A DNA stretch of 64,000 nt from Polynucleobacter finlandensis (lineage in GTDB: Bacteria > Pseudomonadota > Gammaproteobacteria > Burkholderiales > Burkholderiaceae). The notes beneath the pieces are model-generated. The model was given only the letters and a program-made list of their open reading frames with translations, was not told where the DNA came from and ran no database searches. This document shows positions 27,497 through 38,963 of the stretch, piece by piece. Positions within the stretch are counted from its first letter, which is position 1, and each line of letters opens with the position of its first letter. A program made the position numbers and the translations under genes. The stretch spans positions 1-64,000 of the forward strand of contig NZ_JACVPS010000008.1 in the NCBI RefSeq assembly GCF_018881755.1. The letters run 5' to 3'.

Positions 27497-30400
27497 TTAA
27501 TTGAGCGTCCGATGTAAATTTTGTAAGGAATAGACCTCAAGCGAGTCTTTGCTACCGTCTTGAGACGCCATCAATCCATCCATCACAGCACGTGCGGCAC
27601 TGATCGTTGTGTAATAGGTCACATTATTTGCCTGTGCACTAGTACGGATCGAGCGCGAGTCAGCAATCGCAGTACGGGTTTCATCCACAGTCGTAAAGAC
27701 TAAAGAGATTTCCCCGTTCTTGATCAAGTCAACAATATGAGGACGACCGTCCTTCACTTTATTGACTACGCGAACGGGTAAGCCTGCAGCCTCAATCGCT
27801 GCTGCCGTTCCTTTGGTAGCAACCATAGGGAAGCCCAACTGATGCAAGAGCTTAGCCACTTCAACCGCTTTCGGCTTATCACTGTCTTTGACAGTTAAGA
27901 CCACTGTGCCGCTCTTAGGTAACTTAATGCCAGCACCTAACTGGGATTTAAAGAGCGCCTCACCAAAGGTCTTACCAACACCCATGACCTCGCCGGTAGA
28001 ACGCATCTCTGGTCCAAGGATTGGATCGATGCCTGGAAACTTATTGAACGGGAATACCGCCTCCTTCACTGAGAAGTACGGTGGCTTGACCTCAGTCTTG
28101 ATGCCCTGCTGCTCTAAAGTCTGCCCAACCATACAACGCGCCGCAATCTTAGCTAGTTGCAAGCCAGTTGCTTTAGACACAAACGGCACAGTACGAGATG
28201 CGCGTGGGTTTACTTCGAGAACAAAGATCACATCTTTGCCATCCACATTCTGAATCGCAAACTGCACGTTCATCAAGCCAATGACGTTTAAGCCTTTGGC
28301 CATGGCTGCGGTCTGACGCTTAATCTCAGCCACGGTCTCATCCGAAAGTGAATATGGTGGCAATGAGCATGCGGAGTCACCAGAGTGAACACCAGCCTGC
28401 TCGATATGCTCCATCACACCGCCAATAAAGACCTGTTGGCCATCGCTAATACAGTCCACATCGCACTCAATCGCATCATTTAAGAAGCGATCTAGTAATA
28501 CCGGTGAATCATGCGACACCTTCACAGCCTCGCGCATATAACGCTCGAGGTCACGGCCATCATGAACAATTTCCATAGCGCGACCGCCCAAGACGTAGGA
28601 AGGACGCACCACCAATGGATAGCCAATTTCTTCAGCAAGCACTAGCGCTTCATCTTCAGCGCGAGCCGTACGATTTGGTGGCTGACGCAAGTTCAAGTCC
28701 TGGAGCAACTTCTGGAAGCGCTCACGGTCTTCAGCAGCATCAATCATGTCTGGTGACGTCCCGATGATCGGAACACCATTGGCCTCAAGATCTAAAGCCA
28801 ATTTCAAAGGAGTCTGGCCGCCGTACTGCACGATCACACCCTTAGGCTTCTCTTTGGCAACAATTTCCAATACATCCTCAAGAGTCAATGGCTCAAAGTA
28901 CAAGCGATCGGAAGTGTCGTAATCGGTAGAAACAGTTTCTGGGTTGCAGTTGACCATGATGGTTTCATAACCATCTTCACGCATGGCCAAAGCAGCATGT
29001 ACACAGCAGTAGTCAAACTCAATACCTTGGCCGATGCGGTTTGGGCCACCGCCAAGCACCATGATCTTGTCACGATTCGTTGGCTCTGATTCACACTCAC
29101 CATGCTCTGCTTCATAAGTGGAATACAAATAAGCAGTATTGGTTGAGAACTCTGCAGCGCAAGTATCTACACGTTTATAGACAGGTACCACCTTCAAGCG
29201 ATGGCGTGCAGCGCGTACAGAGGATGCATCAACGCCCAATAGTTTGGCTAAGCGGCGATCAGAGAAACCTTTTTGCTTCACAAAGCGTAGCTCAGCAGCA
29301 GACAAAGCATCAATCTTGCGCAGTTTTAATTCAGTTTCAATCGACACTAGCTCCTGAATTTGCTCTAAGAACCATGGATCAACCTTAGTCTCTGCATAAA
29401 CCTCATCAAGGTCCATACCCATGCGGAAGGCATCACCCAAATACCAAATACGGTCTGGACCAGGCTCACCAATTTCTTGAATGATGTCATCCAGATCGGT
29501 CGAGAACTCATCTAAACCGTCAACGCCAACTTCTAAGCCGCGTAAAGCTTTTTGGAAGGACTCCTGGAAGGTACGGCCAATCGCCATTACCTCACCAACA
29601 GATTTCATCTGCGTCGTTAAACGAGAGTCTGCTTGTGGGAATTTCTCAAAAGCAAATCGTGGAATCTTTGTCACGACGTAATCGATGGATGGCTCAAAAG
29701 ATGCTGGGGTTGCACCACCAGTAATGTCGTTCTTCAATTCGTCTAAGGTGTAACCTACGGCGAGCTTCGCCGCAATCTTGGCAATCGGGAAACCCGTTGC
29801 TTTAGAAGCCAAGGCAGACGAACGAGAAACCCTTGGGTTCATCTCAATCACGACCATACGGCCATCTTCTGGATTAATCGAGAACTGTACGTTTGAACCA
29901 CCGGTATCCACACCAATTTCACGCAATACTGCGATCGATGCATTACGCATCAATTGATATTCTTTGTCGGTCAATGTTTGGGCTGGGGCAACGGTAATCG
30001 AGTCACCAGTATGAATACCCATTGGATCTAAGTTTTCGATTGAGCAAACAATGATGCAGTTATCAGCACGGTCACGCACCACTTCCATCTCGAATTCTTT
30101 CCAACCAAGGAGAGATTCTTCAATCAAGAGCTCGCGTGTTGGAGATAAATCCAAACCGCGTTTGCAAATCTCTTCAAACTCTTCACGGTTGTAAGCAATA
30201 CCGCCGCCGGATCCACCCATGGTGAATGAAGGACGTATCACTACTGGGAAACCTAAGCTACCAGTCTCTACCTGAATGCGTTGTTGCACTTCATGCGCTT
30301 CTTCCATCGAATGCGCAATACCCGACTTCGCAGAACCCAGACCAATCTTGGTCATCGCATCTTTAAACTTCTGCCGATCTTCTGCTTTATCAATGGCTTC

Positions 30401-30760
30401 TGGTGAAGCGCCGATCAATTCACAACCGTACTTTTCTAAAATACCGTGACGATGCAAGTCGAGCGCACAGTTCAAGGCAGTCTGACCACCCATCGTTGGC
30501 AAAATGGCATCCGGTTTTTCAGTGGCAATAATGCGCTCAACTACTTCCCAAGTAATCGGTTCGATGTACGTCACATCAGCCATCTCAGGATCAGTCATGA
30601 TGGTGGCAGGATTGCTGTTCACCAAAATCACTTTGTAACCTTCATCACGCAAAGCTTTACAAGCCTGCGCACCAGAGTAGTCAAACTCACAAGCTTGCCC
30701 AATCACAATCGGACCAGCACCGATAATTAAGATGCTCTTAATGTCGCTACGCTTAGGCAT
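27497..30760 (-). CDS. carB: Carbamoyl-phosphate synthase large subunit
   Basis: A 1087-residue enzyme with two homologous ATP-grasp halves. The first half makes carboxyphosphate and carbamate ([21 protein letters not shown], then [12 protein letters not shown]), an oligomerisation domain follows, and the second half phosphorylates carbamate ([30 protein letters not shown]). The C-terminal MGS-like allosteric domain (about 955-1087) binds ornithine/UMP in E. coli. The start overlaps the carA stop (TAATG), consistent with 1:1 synthesis. It feeds pyrimidine and arginine synthesis. Confidence 0.97.
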   Translation of the reverse strand: MPKRSDIKSILIIGAGPIVIGQACEFDYSGAQACKALRDEGYKVILVNSNPATIMTDPEMADVTYIEPITWEVVERIIATEKPDAILPTMGGQTALNCALDLHRHGILEKYGCELIGASPEAIDKAEDRQKFKDAMTKIGLGSAKSGIAHSMEEAHEVQQRIQVETGSLGFPVVIRPSFTMGGSGGGIAYNREEFEEICKRGLDLSPTRELLIEESLLGWKEFEMEVVRDRADNCIIVCSIENLDPMGIHTGDSITVAPAQTLTDKEYQLMRNASIAVLREIGVDTGGSNVQFSINPEDGRMVVIEMNPRVSRSSALASKATGFPIAKIAAKLAVGYTLDELKNDITGGATPASFEPSIDYVVTKIPRFAFEKFPQADSRLTTQMKSVGEVMAIGRTFQESFQKALRGLEVGVDGLDEFSTDLDDIIQEIGEPGPDRIWYLGDAFRMGMDLDEVYAETKVDPWFLEQIQELVSIETELKLRKIDALSAAELRFVKQKGFSDRRLAKLLGVDASSVRAARHRLKVVPVYKRVDTCAAEFSTNTAYLYSTYEAEHGECESEPTNRDKIMVLGGGPNRIGQGIEFDYCCVHAALAMREDGYETIMVNCNPETVSTDYDTSDRLYFEPLTLEDVLEIVAKEKPKGVIVQYGGQTPLKLALDLEANGVPIIGTSPDMIDAAEDRERFQKLLQDLNLRQPPNRTARAEDEALVLAEEIGYPLVVRPSYVLGGRAMEIVHDGRDLERYMREAVKVSHDSPVLLDRFLNDAIECDVDCISDGQQVFIGGVMEHIEQAGVHSGDSACSLPPYSLSDETVAEIKRQTAAMAKGLNVIGLMNVQFAIQNVDGKDVIFVLEVNPRASRTVPFVSKATGLQLAKIAARCMVGQTLEQQGIKTEVKPPYFSVKEAVFPFNKFPGIDPILGPEMRSTGEVMGVGKTFGEALFKSQLGAGIKLPKSGTVVLTVKDSDKPKAVEVAKLLHQLGFPMVATKGTAAAIEAAGLPVRVVNKVKDGRPHIVDLIKNGEISLVFTTVDETRTAIADSRSIRTSAQANNVTYYTTISAARAVMDGLMASQDGSKDSLEVYSLQNLHRTLN

Positions 30761-31953
30761 TATTTGCCCCCCTTCTTGCTAGCATTCATTAGCAGCACAA
30801 AACGATCAAATAAATAAGCAATGTCATGCGGACCAGGTGAAGCTTCCGGATGACCTTGGAAACACAATGCAGGTTTATCTTTCCAGGCAAGGCCTTGCAA
30901 AGATCCATCAAACAATGAAACATGTGTGACACGAATATTGTCTGGCAGAGTATTCGCATCCACTGCAAAGCCGTGATTCTGAGAGGTAATGGCTACGCGC
31001 CCAGTATCGAGATCCTTAACTGGGTGGTTTGCGCCATGATGACCAAACTTCATCTTCAAGGTTTTGGCGCCAGCAGCCAAGCCCATGATTTGATGGCCGA
31101 GGCAAATACCAAAAGTTGGTACGCCTTTTTCAATGATTTCTTTTGCAGCAGCAATCGCGTAATCGCAAGGACCAGGATCTCCAGGGCCGTTTGAGAAAAA
31201 TACGCCATCAGGATTCATGGCCAGCACTTCAGCGGCACTTGTTTGTGCCGGCACTACGGTTAATTGGCAGCCACGTTCTGTGAGCATGCGCAAAATATTG
31301 CGCTTCACACCAAAGTCATAGGCAACGACTTTTTTCAGAGACTTACTGGTATCCAATGTTTTGTAGGCAGGCTTGTCATCAGCGCCATGCAATTCCCATT
31401 CAGCTTCACGCCACTCATAGGGAGTCTTGGTCGTAACGACCTTAGCCAGATCTAAACCAGCCATGCCAGGGAAGGCTTTTGCTAGCTCTAAGGCCTTTTT
31501 AGCCAAGGGTTCGATATCGTCGCCCAGTTTGCCGGCGACTACTGCGCCAGACTGAGCGCCTTTATCACGCAAGATGCGGGTGAGCTTGCGGGTATCAATC
31601 CCCGAAATCCCGACTACTCCTGCCTTGCTTAGATAGTCCTCAAGACTAGCTTCGGAGCGAAAGTTTGATACACGGCGTGGCAGATCTTTGATCACCAAGC
31701 CAGCAGCATGAATTTGCCCTGATTCGGCATCTTGTGCATTCACACCGACGTTACCGATGTGGGGATAGGTCAAAGTGACGATTTGGCGGGAATAACTTGG
31801 ATCAGTGATGATCTCTTGATAGCCAGTAAGCGCAGTATTGAAAACAACTTCGCCAGCAGTTTCGCCAGGGGCGCCAATGCTAAAACCAGGAAATATAGTG
31901 CCGTCGGCTAGAGCCAACACGGCGGGGGGAAAAGAAGGAAGCAAGGGTGACAA
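30760..31953 (-). CDS. carA: Carbamoyl-phosphate synthase small subunit
   Basis: A 397-residue glutamine amidotransferase subunit that supplies ammonia to CarB. It has the N-terminal small-subunit domain ([27 protein letters not shown]), then a class I GATase domain with nucleophile Cys in GICLGHQIM (about 288-296) and the His/Glu of [11 protein letters not shown]. The first gene of the carAB operon; the 228-base upstream stretch must hold its promoter. Confidence 0.97.
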   Translation of the reverse strand: MSPLLPSFPPAVLALADGTIFPGFSIGAPGETAGEVVFNTALTGYQEIITDPSYSRQIVTLTYPHIGNVGVNAQDAESGQIHAAGLVIKDLPRRVSNFRSEASLEDYLSKAGVVGISGIDTRKLTRILRDKGAQSGAVVAGKLGDDIEPLAKKALELAKAFPGMAGLDLAKVVTTKTPYEWREAEWELHGADDKPAYKTLDTSKSLKKVVAYDFGVKRNILRMLTERGCQLTVVPAQTSAAEVLAMNPDGVFFSNGPGDPGPCDYAIAAAKEIIEKGVPTFGICLGHQIMGLAAGAKTLKMKFGHHGANHPVKDLDTGRVAITSQNHGFAVDANTLPDNIRVTHVSLFDGSLQGLAWKDKPALCFQGHPEASPGPHDIAYLFDRFVLLMNASKKGGK

Positions 31954-32181
31954 ACCATCTCCAGTCCCTGCTCCATCCGACGCTCAAAACCCTCAAATAG
32001 ACTAACCCGAGGCTGTTTTTGCGGGAGGTGAGTGTCTTTAAGCGCTAGGGTATTTATTAAGTTTCGAACCTAGCAATGATACCAGTTTTGTCTCGTAAAC
32101 CCTTGGGTTCCCAGTCAATGAGCCTCTGGAGGAAGATGCCTCCCCCAACCCTAGGGCCAAGGGAGTGTAATAGCTGATTGC
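31954..32181 (-). promoter_or_regulatory. Intergenic region upstream of carAB
   Basis: This 228-base gap carries the carAB promoter and the end of the prpE transcript. On the minus strand TTGCTA followed by TAATAAAT (about 32055-32080) is a possible promoter, and CCTTGGG/CCAAGGG segments near 32101-32163 could pair. No arginine- or pyrimidine-type operator was recognised. Confidence 0.3.
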
Positions 32182-34065
32182 TTAGGACTTAGCGCTCTGC
32201 TCAATGATGGTCTTAATTTGAGCTAAGACGGTTTGATCTTCCATGGTGCTAATGTCCCCAGGATCGCGCCCTTCGGCAACAGCTTGCAAGGAGCGGCGCA
32301 CGATCTTGCCTGAACGGGTCTTCGGCAAAGCGGTTACCACGTATACACGGCCAGGACGCGCGATCGCGCCTAAGGTAGTGTCAACGGTCTTCATGCATTC
32401 AGCTTCCAAGGTAGCGGTATTAGCAGCATCCTTCGGAATCACAAACGCTATCGCAGCCTGTCCTTTTAGCTTGTCTTCAATACCAACCACAGCCACTTCA
32501 GAAACATTTGGATGGCCAGAGATGCTCTCTTCAATTTCACGAGTGCCTAAGCGGTGACCTGCAACGTTAATCACGTCATCGGTACGACCCAAGATAAAGA
32601 AGTAGCCATCTTTGTCCTTAATACCCCAGTCAAACGTGGAGTAGATGATCTTCCCAGGAATGGTCTCCCAGTAGGTGCTGACAAAGCGCTTGTCATCACC
32701 CCAAACGGTTTGCATACAACCTGGAGGCAATGGGCCTTCAATTGCAATCACACCCTTCTGGTCTGGACCCAATTCTTCTGTGGTCGCGTCATCCAAGAGC
32801 TTCATGTTGTAGCCAAACGATGGCACACCTGGTGAACCAAACTTATGGGGCATCACTTCAACACCACGCTGAATAGCCAACATTGGCCAGCCGGTTTCTG
32901 TCTGCCAGTAGTTATCCACGATGGGTTTATTGATTGCCCCATGAATCCAGGTCGCCGTTGGTTCATCCAATGGTTCGCCAGCCAAGAACAAGGCTTTCAA
33001 ACTAGAAAGATCGTATTTGGTCAGGAATGCAGGGTCTTGTTTTTTGAGAACGCGCACCGCAGTTGGTGCAGAGAACATCACTGAGACTTTGTATTTTTCA
33101 ACCAACTGCCACCAGATACCAGCATCAGGACGCAATGGCGTACCTTCGTACATGATGGTTGCCATACCGTTGAGCAATGGCGCATAAATGATGTAGCTAT
33201 GACCAACCACCCAGCCAATGTCTGAAGTACAGAACATGGTTTCACCTGGCTTGCCACAGAAGATGTGGTTCATGGTTGCAGCCAAGGCTACAGCATATCC
33301 ACCAGTATCGCGTTGCACGCCTTTAGGCTTTCCAGTCGTACCGGATGTGTAAAGGATGTATGAAGTATGTGTTGCATCAACCCACTCCACCGGAACAATA
33401 TCGTTCAAATGTTTTTGGCGCTCTGTGGCGTAATCCAAATCACGCCCAGCAACCGTTGTGAACTCCGTTAAACCGCGATTCACAATCAATACTTTTTCTG
33501 GCTTGTAGCTCGCTAAGGTAATAGCTTCATCCAACAAAGGTTTATATGGAACGGCTTTACCGCCACGAGCACCTGCTTCAGCAGTCACAATCATTTTTGG
33601 TTGTGCATCATCAATGCGTGATGCCAAGCTATGCGAAGCAAAGCCACCAAACACCACAGAGTGAATTGCACCAATGCGCGCACAGGCCAGCATGGCAAAG
33701 CATGCTTCTGCGATCATCGGCATGTAAATGAGAACGCGATCACCCTTTTGAACGCCGTTGGCTTGATAGATTGCAGCCATACGATTGACTTCTTCGTAGA
33801 GCTCTTTAAATGTGTATGCTTTTTCTACATTGGTTTCGGTTGAAACGGCAACCAAAGCAAGTTGATCTGGGCGATCTTTGAGGTGACGATCCACCGCGTT
33901 GTAGCAAAGATTCGTTAAACCACCCTCAAACCACTTCGCAAAAGGAGGATTGTCATAACTCAAGACTTTATCGAAGGGCTTTTCCCAATGGATTAGCTTT
34001 GCCTGCTCGCCCCAGAAGCCGTCTGGGTCTTTAATGGAGCGTTCGTGTTCTGATTTATAGGACAT
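32182..34065 (-). CDS. prpE: Propionate--CoA ligase (PrpE), acyl-CoA synthetase
   Basis: A 627-residue adenylate-forming enzyme that activates propionate (or acetate) to acyl-CoA. It starts with an ACS N-domain (FWGEQAKLIHWEKPFDKVLSYD, NLCYNAVDRHL) and has the phosphate loop YTSGTTGKPKGVQRD, YWQTETGWP, GRTDDVINVAGHRLGT and the catalytic Lys in TRSGKIVRR. The NAVDRHLKDRPDQLAL and PPFAKWFEGG blocks favour PrpE over AcsA. A TTG two codons upstream is possible, but ATG at 34065 has TAGG at good spacing. Propionyl-CoA would also arise from the methylmalonate-semialdehyde dehydrogenase at 48.3 kb. Confidence 0.88.
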   Translation of the reverse strand: MSYKSEHERSIKDPDGFWGEQAKLIHWEKPFDKVLSYDNPPFAKWFEGGLTNLCYNAVDRHLKDRPDQLALVAVSTETNVEKAYTFKELYEEVNRMAAIYQANGVQKGDRVLIYMPMIAEACFAMLACARIGAIHSVVFGGFASHSLASRIDDAQPKMIVTAEAGARGGKAVPYKPLLDEAITLASYKPEKVLIVNRGLTEFTTVAGRDLDYATERQKHLNDIVPVEWVDATHTSYILYTSGTTGKPKGVQRDTGGYAVALAATMNHIFCGKPGETMFCTSDIGWVVGHSYIIYAPLLNGMATIMYEGTPLRPDAGIWWQLVEKYKVSVMFSAPTAVRVLKKQDPAFLTKYDLSSLKALFLAGEPLDEPTATWIHGAINKPIVDNYWQTETGWPMLAIQRGVEVMPHKFGSPGVPSFGYNMKLLDDATTEELGPDQKGVIAIEGPLPPGCMQTVWGDDKRFVSTYWETIPGKIIYSTFDWGIKDKDGYFFILGRTDDVINVAGHRLGTREIEESISGHPNVSEVAVVGIEDKLKGQAAIAFVIPKDAANTATLEAECMKTVDTTLGAIARPGRVYVVTALPKTRSGKIVRRSLQAVAEGRDPGDISTMEDQTVLAQIKTIIEQSAKS

Positions 34066-34090
34066 GATCAACCTAAATAATGAAGTGGAT

Positions 34091-35482
34091 TTACTGGATT
34101 TTGCTCACCCCTTTACTGCTAGTGGTGTTAACAGAACCATTTTTCGCAGATTTTGCAAGTCCTGTCGATGCGGATTTATGCTGAGATGCAGCATTTTTTG
34201 GAGAAGAATTACCCTTAGTCTCCCCCTTAGCAGACTTCACAGGGGGGCATTTAGTGCCTTTTTTGCACTTTTTAGGTGAAGGAGGTGGTGGTGGCTTATC
34301 CAGACTCAAGCTGGCATTGTCAGCTAGGGCCATCGATACATCCCCAGGGCGGCGAGCTGTCTTCGGAATAATCACGGTTGATCCTGCCCGAATACGCATC
34401 CCTTTTGGTATGCCATTCACACTCCTTAAAGTATCAACGTCCACACCCAAGGTTTTTGCAGCTTGATCCACCATCTCTGTCTTACTCACCTGCACTGCAG
34501 TCCATGATGACAGAGGCTTGGTGTAGGTTTTTAGATTTTCTTGAAACACTTCCGCATGGCCAAATGGCAACAAGATCTGTTGATTGGCGGCAGCTAAGAT
34601 CACCGGTTTATTAAACGATGGGTTGAGCACCTGAAATTCTTCTGCGGGTATCTCTGCCAACTTGGTTACTAACGCAACGTCGATATCGTTGTTCACATCA
34701 ATCGCCACAAAATACGGATGGTTCTCAAGATCTGGCAGAACAATGCCGTACGCATCGGGATCTAAAACTATCTGACGATAGGCCATTAACTTAGGAACGT
34801 AGTTACGCGTTTCCTTCGGTAATGTCAGACTCTCGTAATCTGTTGGTAAGCCTGCTGCGAGATTTTTTTTCTGAGCTTTGGCAATATTGCCGGCACCCCA
34901 GTTGTAAGCAGCCAATGCAAGCTCCCAACTGCCGAACTGGTTATTCAGTCGCTGCAAATAATCTAGCGCTGCATCTGTGGACTGCAATACATCGCGTCGC
35001 TCATCCCTAAAAACATTCTGCGTTAACTTGAAATCTTTACCGGTAGCTGGCATGAACTGCCAGAGTCCCATGGCTTTAGCGCCTGACTTTGCTTGAGGCA
35101 CAAAGGCGCTCTCAACAAAAGGCAGTAAAGCAATTTCGGTTGGCATATTACGGGCATTGACCTCTTGCACAATATAGAAGAGGTAGCGTGAGGAACGCGT
35201 CATCGAGCGATTCACATAATCGGGCTTAGAACTAAGCCAGCGGACCTGCTCTATCTCCAGCGGTGAGTTCATGGGCTCCATCTGGTAGCCATCCCGAATC
35301 CGAATCCATAAATTACTGGATGGCGCGTAGACCTTGCTGACAGACTGATTATTTAAGTTAACGCGTGGCGCCTTGCTGGCACGGGCATTTGTTTTAGTCG
35401 GAGTATCGGATGACCAATCCCCAGTGCTAGCGCATCCAGACAACACAGCAATCATGATGATTGCCGCATATTTCCACAACAT
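34091..35482 (-). CDS. mltD: Membrane-bound lytic murein transglycosylase D (lipoprotein)
   Basis: A 463-residue outer-membrane lipoprotein that cleaves peptidoglycan glycan strands. It has a signal peptide with lipobox LSGC, then an SLT domain with catalytic Glu in ALLPFVESAFVPQAKS and MGLWQFMPATGKDF, and AYNWGAGNI. At least one LysM-like repeat (about residues 325-370) follows, and a Pro/Lys/Ser-rich tail. The start that overlaps the gloB stop (ATGA, 35482) is preferred to an ATG six codons earlier because it gives a normal lipoprotein signal. Confidence 0.9.
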   Translation of the reverse strand: MLWKYAAIIMIAVLSGCASTGDWSSDTPTKTNARASKAPRVNLNNQSVSKVYAPSSNLWIRIRDGYQMEPMNSPLEIEQVRWLSSKPDYVNRSMTRSSRYLFYIVQEVNARNMPTEIALLPFVESAFVPQAKSGAKAMGLWQFMPATGKDFKLTQNVFRDERRDVLQSTDAALDYLQRLNNQFGSWELALAAYNWGAGNIAKAQKKNLAAGLPTDYESLTLPKETRNYVPKLMAYRQIVLDPDAYGIVLPDLENHPYFVAIDVNNDIDVALVTKLAEIPAEEFQVLNPSFNKPVILAAANQQILLPFGHAEVFQENLKTYTKPLSSWTAVQVSKTEMVDQAAKTLGVDVDTLRSVNGIPKGMRIRAGSTVIIPKTARRPGDVSMALADNASLSLDKPPPPPSPKKCKKGTKCPPVKSAKGETKGNSSPKNAASQHKSASTGLAKSAKNGSVNTTSSKGVSKIQ

Positions 35483-36291
35483 CAGAATCGATCTTTCCAC
35501 GCACGAATGACTGCAAGTACGTGCGCGGGTGTTGGCAAGGAAGTTTCACCAGAAATACTTAAAGCGGATTCCAGAACTTCTTTGGTGTCACAACGCATAA
35601 ATGGATTGACCTGCAGCTCTTGGCCAATCGTGGTTGGCAAGGTTGGTAAATGTTTTGCGCGCATCTCTTGAGCGCGTTCAGCCCAAGATAGCAAGTTCGC
35701 ATTATTCGGTTCGACTGCCAAAGCAAAACGGATGTTCGATAAGGTGTACTCATGCGTGCAAAAGACCAAGGTATTTTTTGGTAGTGCCGCAAACTTTGCC
35801 AAGGACTCGCTCATCTGAGTTGGCGTGCCTTCAAACAAACGTCCGCAACCAGATGCAAATAAAGTATCACCACAAAACAGCATTGGCTCAACGACGTTGG
35901 CCTGCATATTGGCAAAGTAGGCTATGTGACTCAAGGTGTGACCTGGCACCTCAAATACTTTGAGACTCATTCTGGGGGCGGCGATTTCAATTTTGTCGCC
36001 CTCCATCATGGCTTGTGTCCGCCCAGGAATATCAATGCTTGCTGGGCCATATACGGGAATCGACTCCTTGAGCGCCTGCAATATTTGCAAGATGCCACCC
36101 GTGTGATCGGCATGGTGGTGGGTGATCAAAATCCCCGTTAAGGTCAATTTGTGCTCTTCCAAATACCGCAGCACCGGCACAGAATCTCCCGGGTCGACCA
36201 CTAAAGCGGATTCGCCATCATGGATACACCAGATGTAGTTGTCATCAAAGGCCGGTATGGGCCAAACTTGCAATAAAGTATTCTTCACCAT
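35482..36291 (-). CDS. gloB: Hydroxyacylglutathione hydrolase (glyoxalase II)
   Basis: A 269-residue metallo-beta-lactamase-fold enzyme that splits S-lactoylglutathione to lactate and glutathione, completing methylglyoxal removal. The metal site is THHHADHTGG with H58, H60, D62 and H63; further ligands are in VPGHTLSHIAY, CGDTLFASGCGR and CTHEYT. The C-terminal glyoxalase II domain (NPFMRCD) is present. Its start codon is only 6 bases from the divergent methyltransferase start, which leaves no room for separate promoters. Confidence 0.95.
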   Translation of the reverse strand: MVKNTLLQVWPIPAFDDNYIWCIHDGESALVVDPGDSVPVLRYLEEHKLTLTGILITHHHADHTGGILQILQALKESIPVYGPASIDIPGRTQAMMEGDKIEIAAPRMSLKVFEVPGHTLSHIAYFANMQANVVEPMLFCGDTLFASGCGRLFEGTPTQMSESLAKFAALPKNTLVFCTHEYTLSNIRFALAVEPNNANLLSWAERAQEMRAKHLPTLPTTIGQELQVNPFMRCDTKEVLESALSISGETSLPTPAHVLAVIRAWKDRF

Positions 36292-36297
36292 AGACCG

Positions 36298-37101
36298 ATG
36301 ATACCAACCCCAACCCCACCCTCACAGTCGCCAGCACCTCCATGGAGCTCCTGGGAGAAATGGCTGCAATCCCCACCCGGAAAGTATGTACTGACCTGGG
36401 AGCAAAAGTGCTTTGGCCAAATCGTGACAGATGTTTTTGGTTTTTACGCTGTACAGGTCGGCATGCCCCAAATGAATGCCTTAGCCGAAAATCGCATGCC
36501 TTTACAGGCGCTATTACTGCAATCGAACGATAGTCTCGCGCAAGCTGCACAATTTTCTTGGCATCCGATTGAAGGCAATCCCAATGAGCTGCCTTTTGCG
36601 AGTGAGAGCATTGACCTATTAGTGCTCCCCCATGTTCTAGAATTCGCAGCCGACCCCCATCAAATCTTGAGAGAGGCTGAACGCGTGCTGCGTCCAGAAG
36701 GCAGGCTAGTGATCTCCGGGTTTAATCCCGCCAGCCTTTGGGGTGTCCGCCAATACCTCAGTCGCCTAATTGGCAGCCCCTATCTGCCAAGAGATGGTCA
36801 ATTTATCAGCCTGATCCGAGTCAAGGACTGGCTACAACTCCTCAACTTTACCCTCGATCGCGGCCATTTTGGATGCTACAAGCTCCCACTCCAAGGTCAG
36901 TCTGGCATGGCTAGGATGGATTTTCTGGAGCCCATGGGTAACCGATGGTGGCCAATATTTGGGGCGATATTTTTAGTTTCAGCGATCAAACGCCAGCAAG
37001 GTATGCGCCTTGTCGGCCAAGCTCAAGCTAAACGCATCCCAACCATCCCACAACTCAGTCCAGCGGCCGAGCGCAATAAACTGAAGCAAACCAAAGACTG
37101 A
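36298..37101 (+). CDS. Class I SAM-dependent methyltransferase
   Basis: A 267-residue methyltransferase of the type found next to gloB and rnhA in betaproteobacteria; substrate unknown. A methyltransf_11-like core contains [48 protein letters not shown] (motifs around about 95-142). The SAM glycine loop is poorly conserved; the N-terminal part is atypical ([21 protein letters not shown]). The ATG lies 6 bases from the gloB start, and no other Met occurs before about residue 56, so either transcription starts inside gloB or the mRNA is leaderless. Confidence 0.8.
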   Translation: MIPTPTPPSQSPAPPWSSWEKWLQSPPGKYVLTWEQKCFGQIVTDVFGFYAVQVGMPQMNALAENRMPLQALLLQSNDSLAQAAQFSWHPIEGNPNELPFASESIDLLVLPHVLEFAADPHQILREAERVLRPEGRLVISGFNPASLWGVRQYLSRLIGSPYLPRDGQFISLIRVKDWLQLLNFTLDRGHFGCYKLPLQGQSGMARMDFLEPMGNRWWPIFGAIFLVSAIKRQQGMRLVGQAQAKRIPTIPQLSPAAERNKLKQTKD

Positions 37102-37114
37102 TTACAGTATCAAT

Positions 37115-37570
37115 ATGCCCCATACCAAACCACTTCCCCACATCATCATCTATACCGATGGTGCCTGCAAAGGCAATCCTGGCCCTGGTGGCTGGGGGGC
37201 AGTTTTACGCTCTGGGGGCCATGAGAAACACATTCATGGTGGCGCAGAGCTCACCACCAACAACCGGATGGAAATTAGTGCCGTCATTCATGCGCTAAAA
37301 GCCCTCAAGCAAACCAGCTCGGTTGAGCTCTGGACCGACTCCCAATACGTCCAAAAAGGGGTAACAGAATGGCTGGAAGGCTGGAAAAAACGGGGTTGGA
37401 AGACGGCCAGCAAGGCTTCCGTTAAAAACGCCGATTTATGGCAAGAATTAGATGCCCTACTACCTGACCACAAGATCTCTTGGCATTGGGTCCGAGGCCA
37501 TAACGGCCACCCTGGGAACGAGCTGGCAGACATGTTGGCAAACCGAGGTGTGGAAGAATTCCTACCCTAG
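37115..37570 (+). CDS. rnhA: Ribonuclease HI
   Basis: A 151-residue nuclease that cuts RNA in RNA-DNA hybrids. The catalytic set is D15 ([19 protein letters not shown]), E53 (NNRMEI), D75 (LWTDSQYV) and D139 (ELADMLA), with H129 in the flexible loop RGHNGHPGN and the basic protrusion [11 protein letters not shown]. It is 13 bases after the methyltransferase. In many proteobacteria dnaQ is the immediate neighbour; here an RND pair lies between them. Confidence 0.97.
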   Translation: MPHTKPLPHIIIYTDGACKGNPGPGGWGAVLRSGGHEKHIHGGAELTTNNRMEISAVIHALKALKQTSSVELWTDSQYVQKGVTEWLEGWKKRGWKTASKASVKNADLWQELDALLPDHKISWHWVRGHNGHPGNELADMLANRGVEEFLP

Positions 37571-37676
37571 CGTCAGAAGCGCGTTTTTGAGTGGCTTATG
37601 AGAGAATGTGCCGATAGGCGGAGATGCTGTAAATTCTGCTAAACCCATATAAATCAAAAGAAAAAACGTCGAGACC

Positions 37677-38942
37677 GTGTCAAAAATTGAAACTTTAGCC
37701 AATAAGCTATTCAGCAAGTTACTCACACTCAAAAATTGGGCCTTGGCTCAGCTTTGTGCCCTGTGGAAAAAATACTCACCCCAGCTCAAGCAATTGGATT
37801 TTGCCAAGGTAAAGACCTTCACCCTGAAATACAAATGGCGCATTCTGGCAATCATCATTGCGCTATACGCCCTTTCTAAGGCATACGACTATTTCTTCCC
37901 GGCAACCGACAAAGCTGGTGGCCCAGTGACCGTAACCACAATCGTTGTCGAGAAAAAAGATATCCCTCTCATTCTGGAGGCTACTGGCACCATTGTCTCG
38001 AACAATATTGTTGATATTCGCCCAATGATTACCAATACAGTCACCAAGATCTTAGTAAAAGATGGCCAAGAGGTGAAAGCTGGAGACTTGTTGTTTCAGC
38101 TTGACGATCGCAACGACAAAGCCACCTATGAAAAACTCAAAGCGTTGGCAGACGATGCTCAGAGTCAATATCTTCGCGCTAAAGAGTTGGTCGCCAAGAA
38201 CTTTATCTCCAAAGCAGGCTTAGAAACTTCTTCAGCCAACGCCAAATCCGCAATGGCTGCTGCTAAAGCTGCGGAAGCACAGCTTTCATTCGATTACATC
38301 CGCTCACCAATTGATGGTCGTGCCGGCATTGTGAACGTCTTTCCTGGCTCCCTGGTACAGGCAAGTAACGTTGTCTCGACCGCCACTAGCTCTACCGCTA
38401 CATCGAGCGTTGGTGCCATGGTCACAATTACACAATTAAACCCAATCAATGTGCAGTTTGTCATTCCCGAAGAAAATATCCCTATTCTTTTAGAGAACCA
38501 ACTTGATGGTGATGCGATTCCAGTAACAGTTACCGTCGGGGATCAAGGCAAAAGAACCTATGATGGCAAAGTATTGGTAATTGACAATCAAGTCGATCCT
38601 TCGATTGCAGCGGTGCGTGTAAAAGCACAAATCCCCAATGATTCAAAGACACTTCTTCCAGGTCAGTTTGCACGCGTTTCCCTCATTGCCAAGACTTTAA
38701 AAGATGTGATTGCCGTACCTTCACAAACAGTCATTCTGAGTCCTCGAGGAAAAGTGGTTTACATCGTTGATAAGGATGAGAAGGCCGTCTCTAAAACAGT
38801 CAAAGTGCTTTATGACTACCAAGGTCAATCTGTTATAGAGGGTATAGAGGCTGGCGACAGAGTGGTTGTTGAAGGCAAGCAGAATCTGCGTCCTGGCGGC
38901 AAGATACGCGAGGCTAAAGCCGCCGCTCCTGCTCAGAACTAA
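37677..38942 (+). CDS. RND efflux periplasmic adaptor (membrane fusion protein)
   Basis: A 421-residue HlyD/AcrA-family adaptor. It has one N-terminal membrane helix (about 52-70) preceded by an unusually long cytoplasmic lead. The lipoyl halves (ATGTIVSNNIVDIRPMITNTVTKILVKDGQEVKAGDLLFQLD and DYIRSPIDGRAGIVNVFPGSLV; key G, P, G residues) surround a short coiled coil, then beta-barrel and membrane-proximal domains (TVILSPRGKVVYIVD). The start is GTG at 37677. It forms an operon with the RND pump; no outer-membrane channel gene is present, so a channel encoded elsewhere would be used. Confidence 0.9.
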   Translation: MSKIETLANKLFSKLLTLKNWALAQLCALWKKYSPQLKQLDFAKVKTFTLKYKWRILAIIIALYALSKAYDYFFPATDKAGGPVTVTTIVVEKKDIPLILEATGTIVSNNIVDIRPMITNTVTKILVKDGQEVKAGDLLFQLDDRNDKATYEKLKALADDAQSQYLRAKELVAKNFISKAGLETSSANAKSAMAAAKAAEAQLSFDYIRSPIDGRAGIVNVFPGSLVQASNVVSTATSSTATSSVGAMVTITQLNPINVQFVIPEENIPILLENQLDGDAIPVTVTVGDQGKRTYDGKVLVIDNQVDPSIAAVRVKAQIPNDSKTLLPGQFARVSLIAKTLKDVIAVPSQTVILSPRGKVVYIVDKDEKAVSKTVKVLYDYQGQSVIEGIEAGDRVVVEGKQNLRPGGKIREAKAAAPAQN

Positions 38943-38963
38943 CATCAGTTATCCAGAGAACAT

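Noticed and set aside
29080..29388. 102-residue plus-strand frame inside carB
   Set aside because: Antisense shadow of a highly conserved gene with biased composition.
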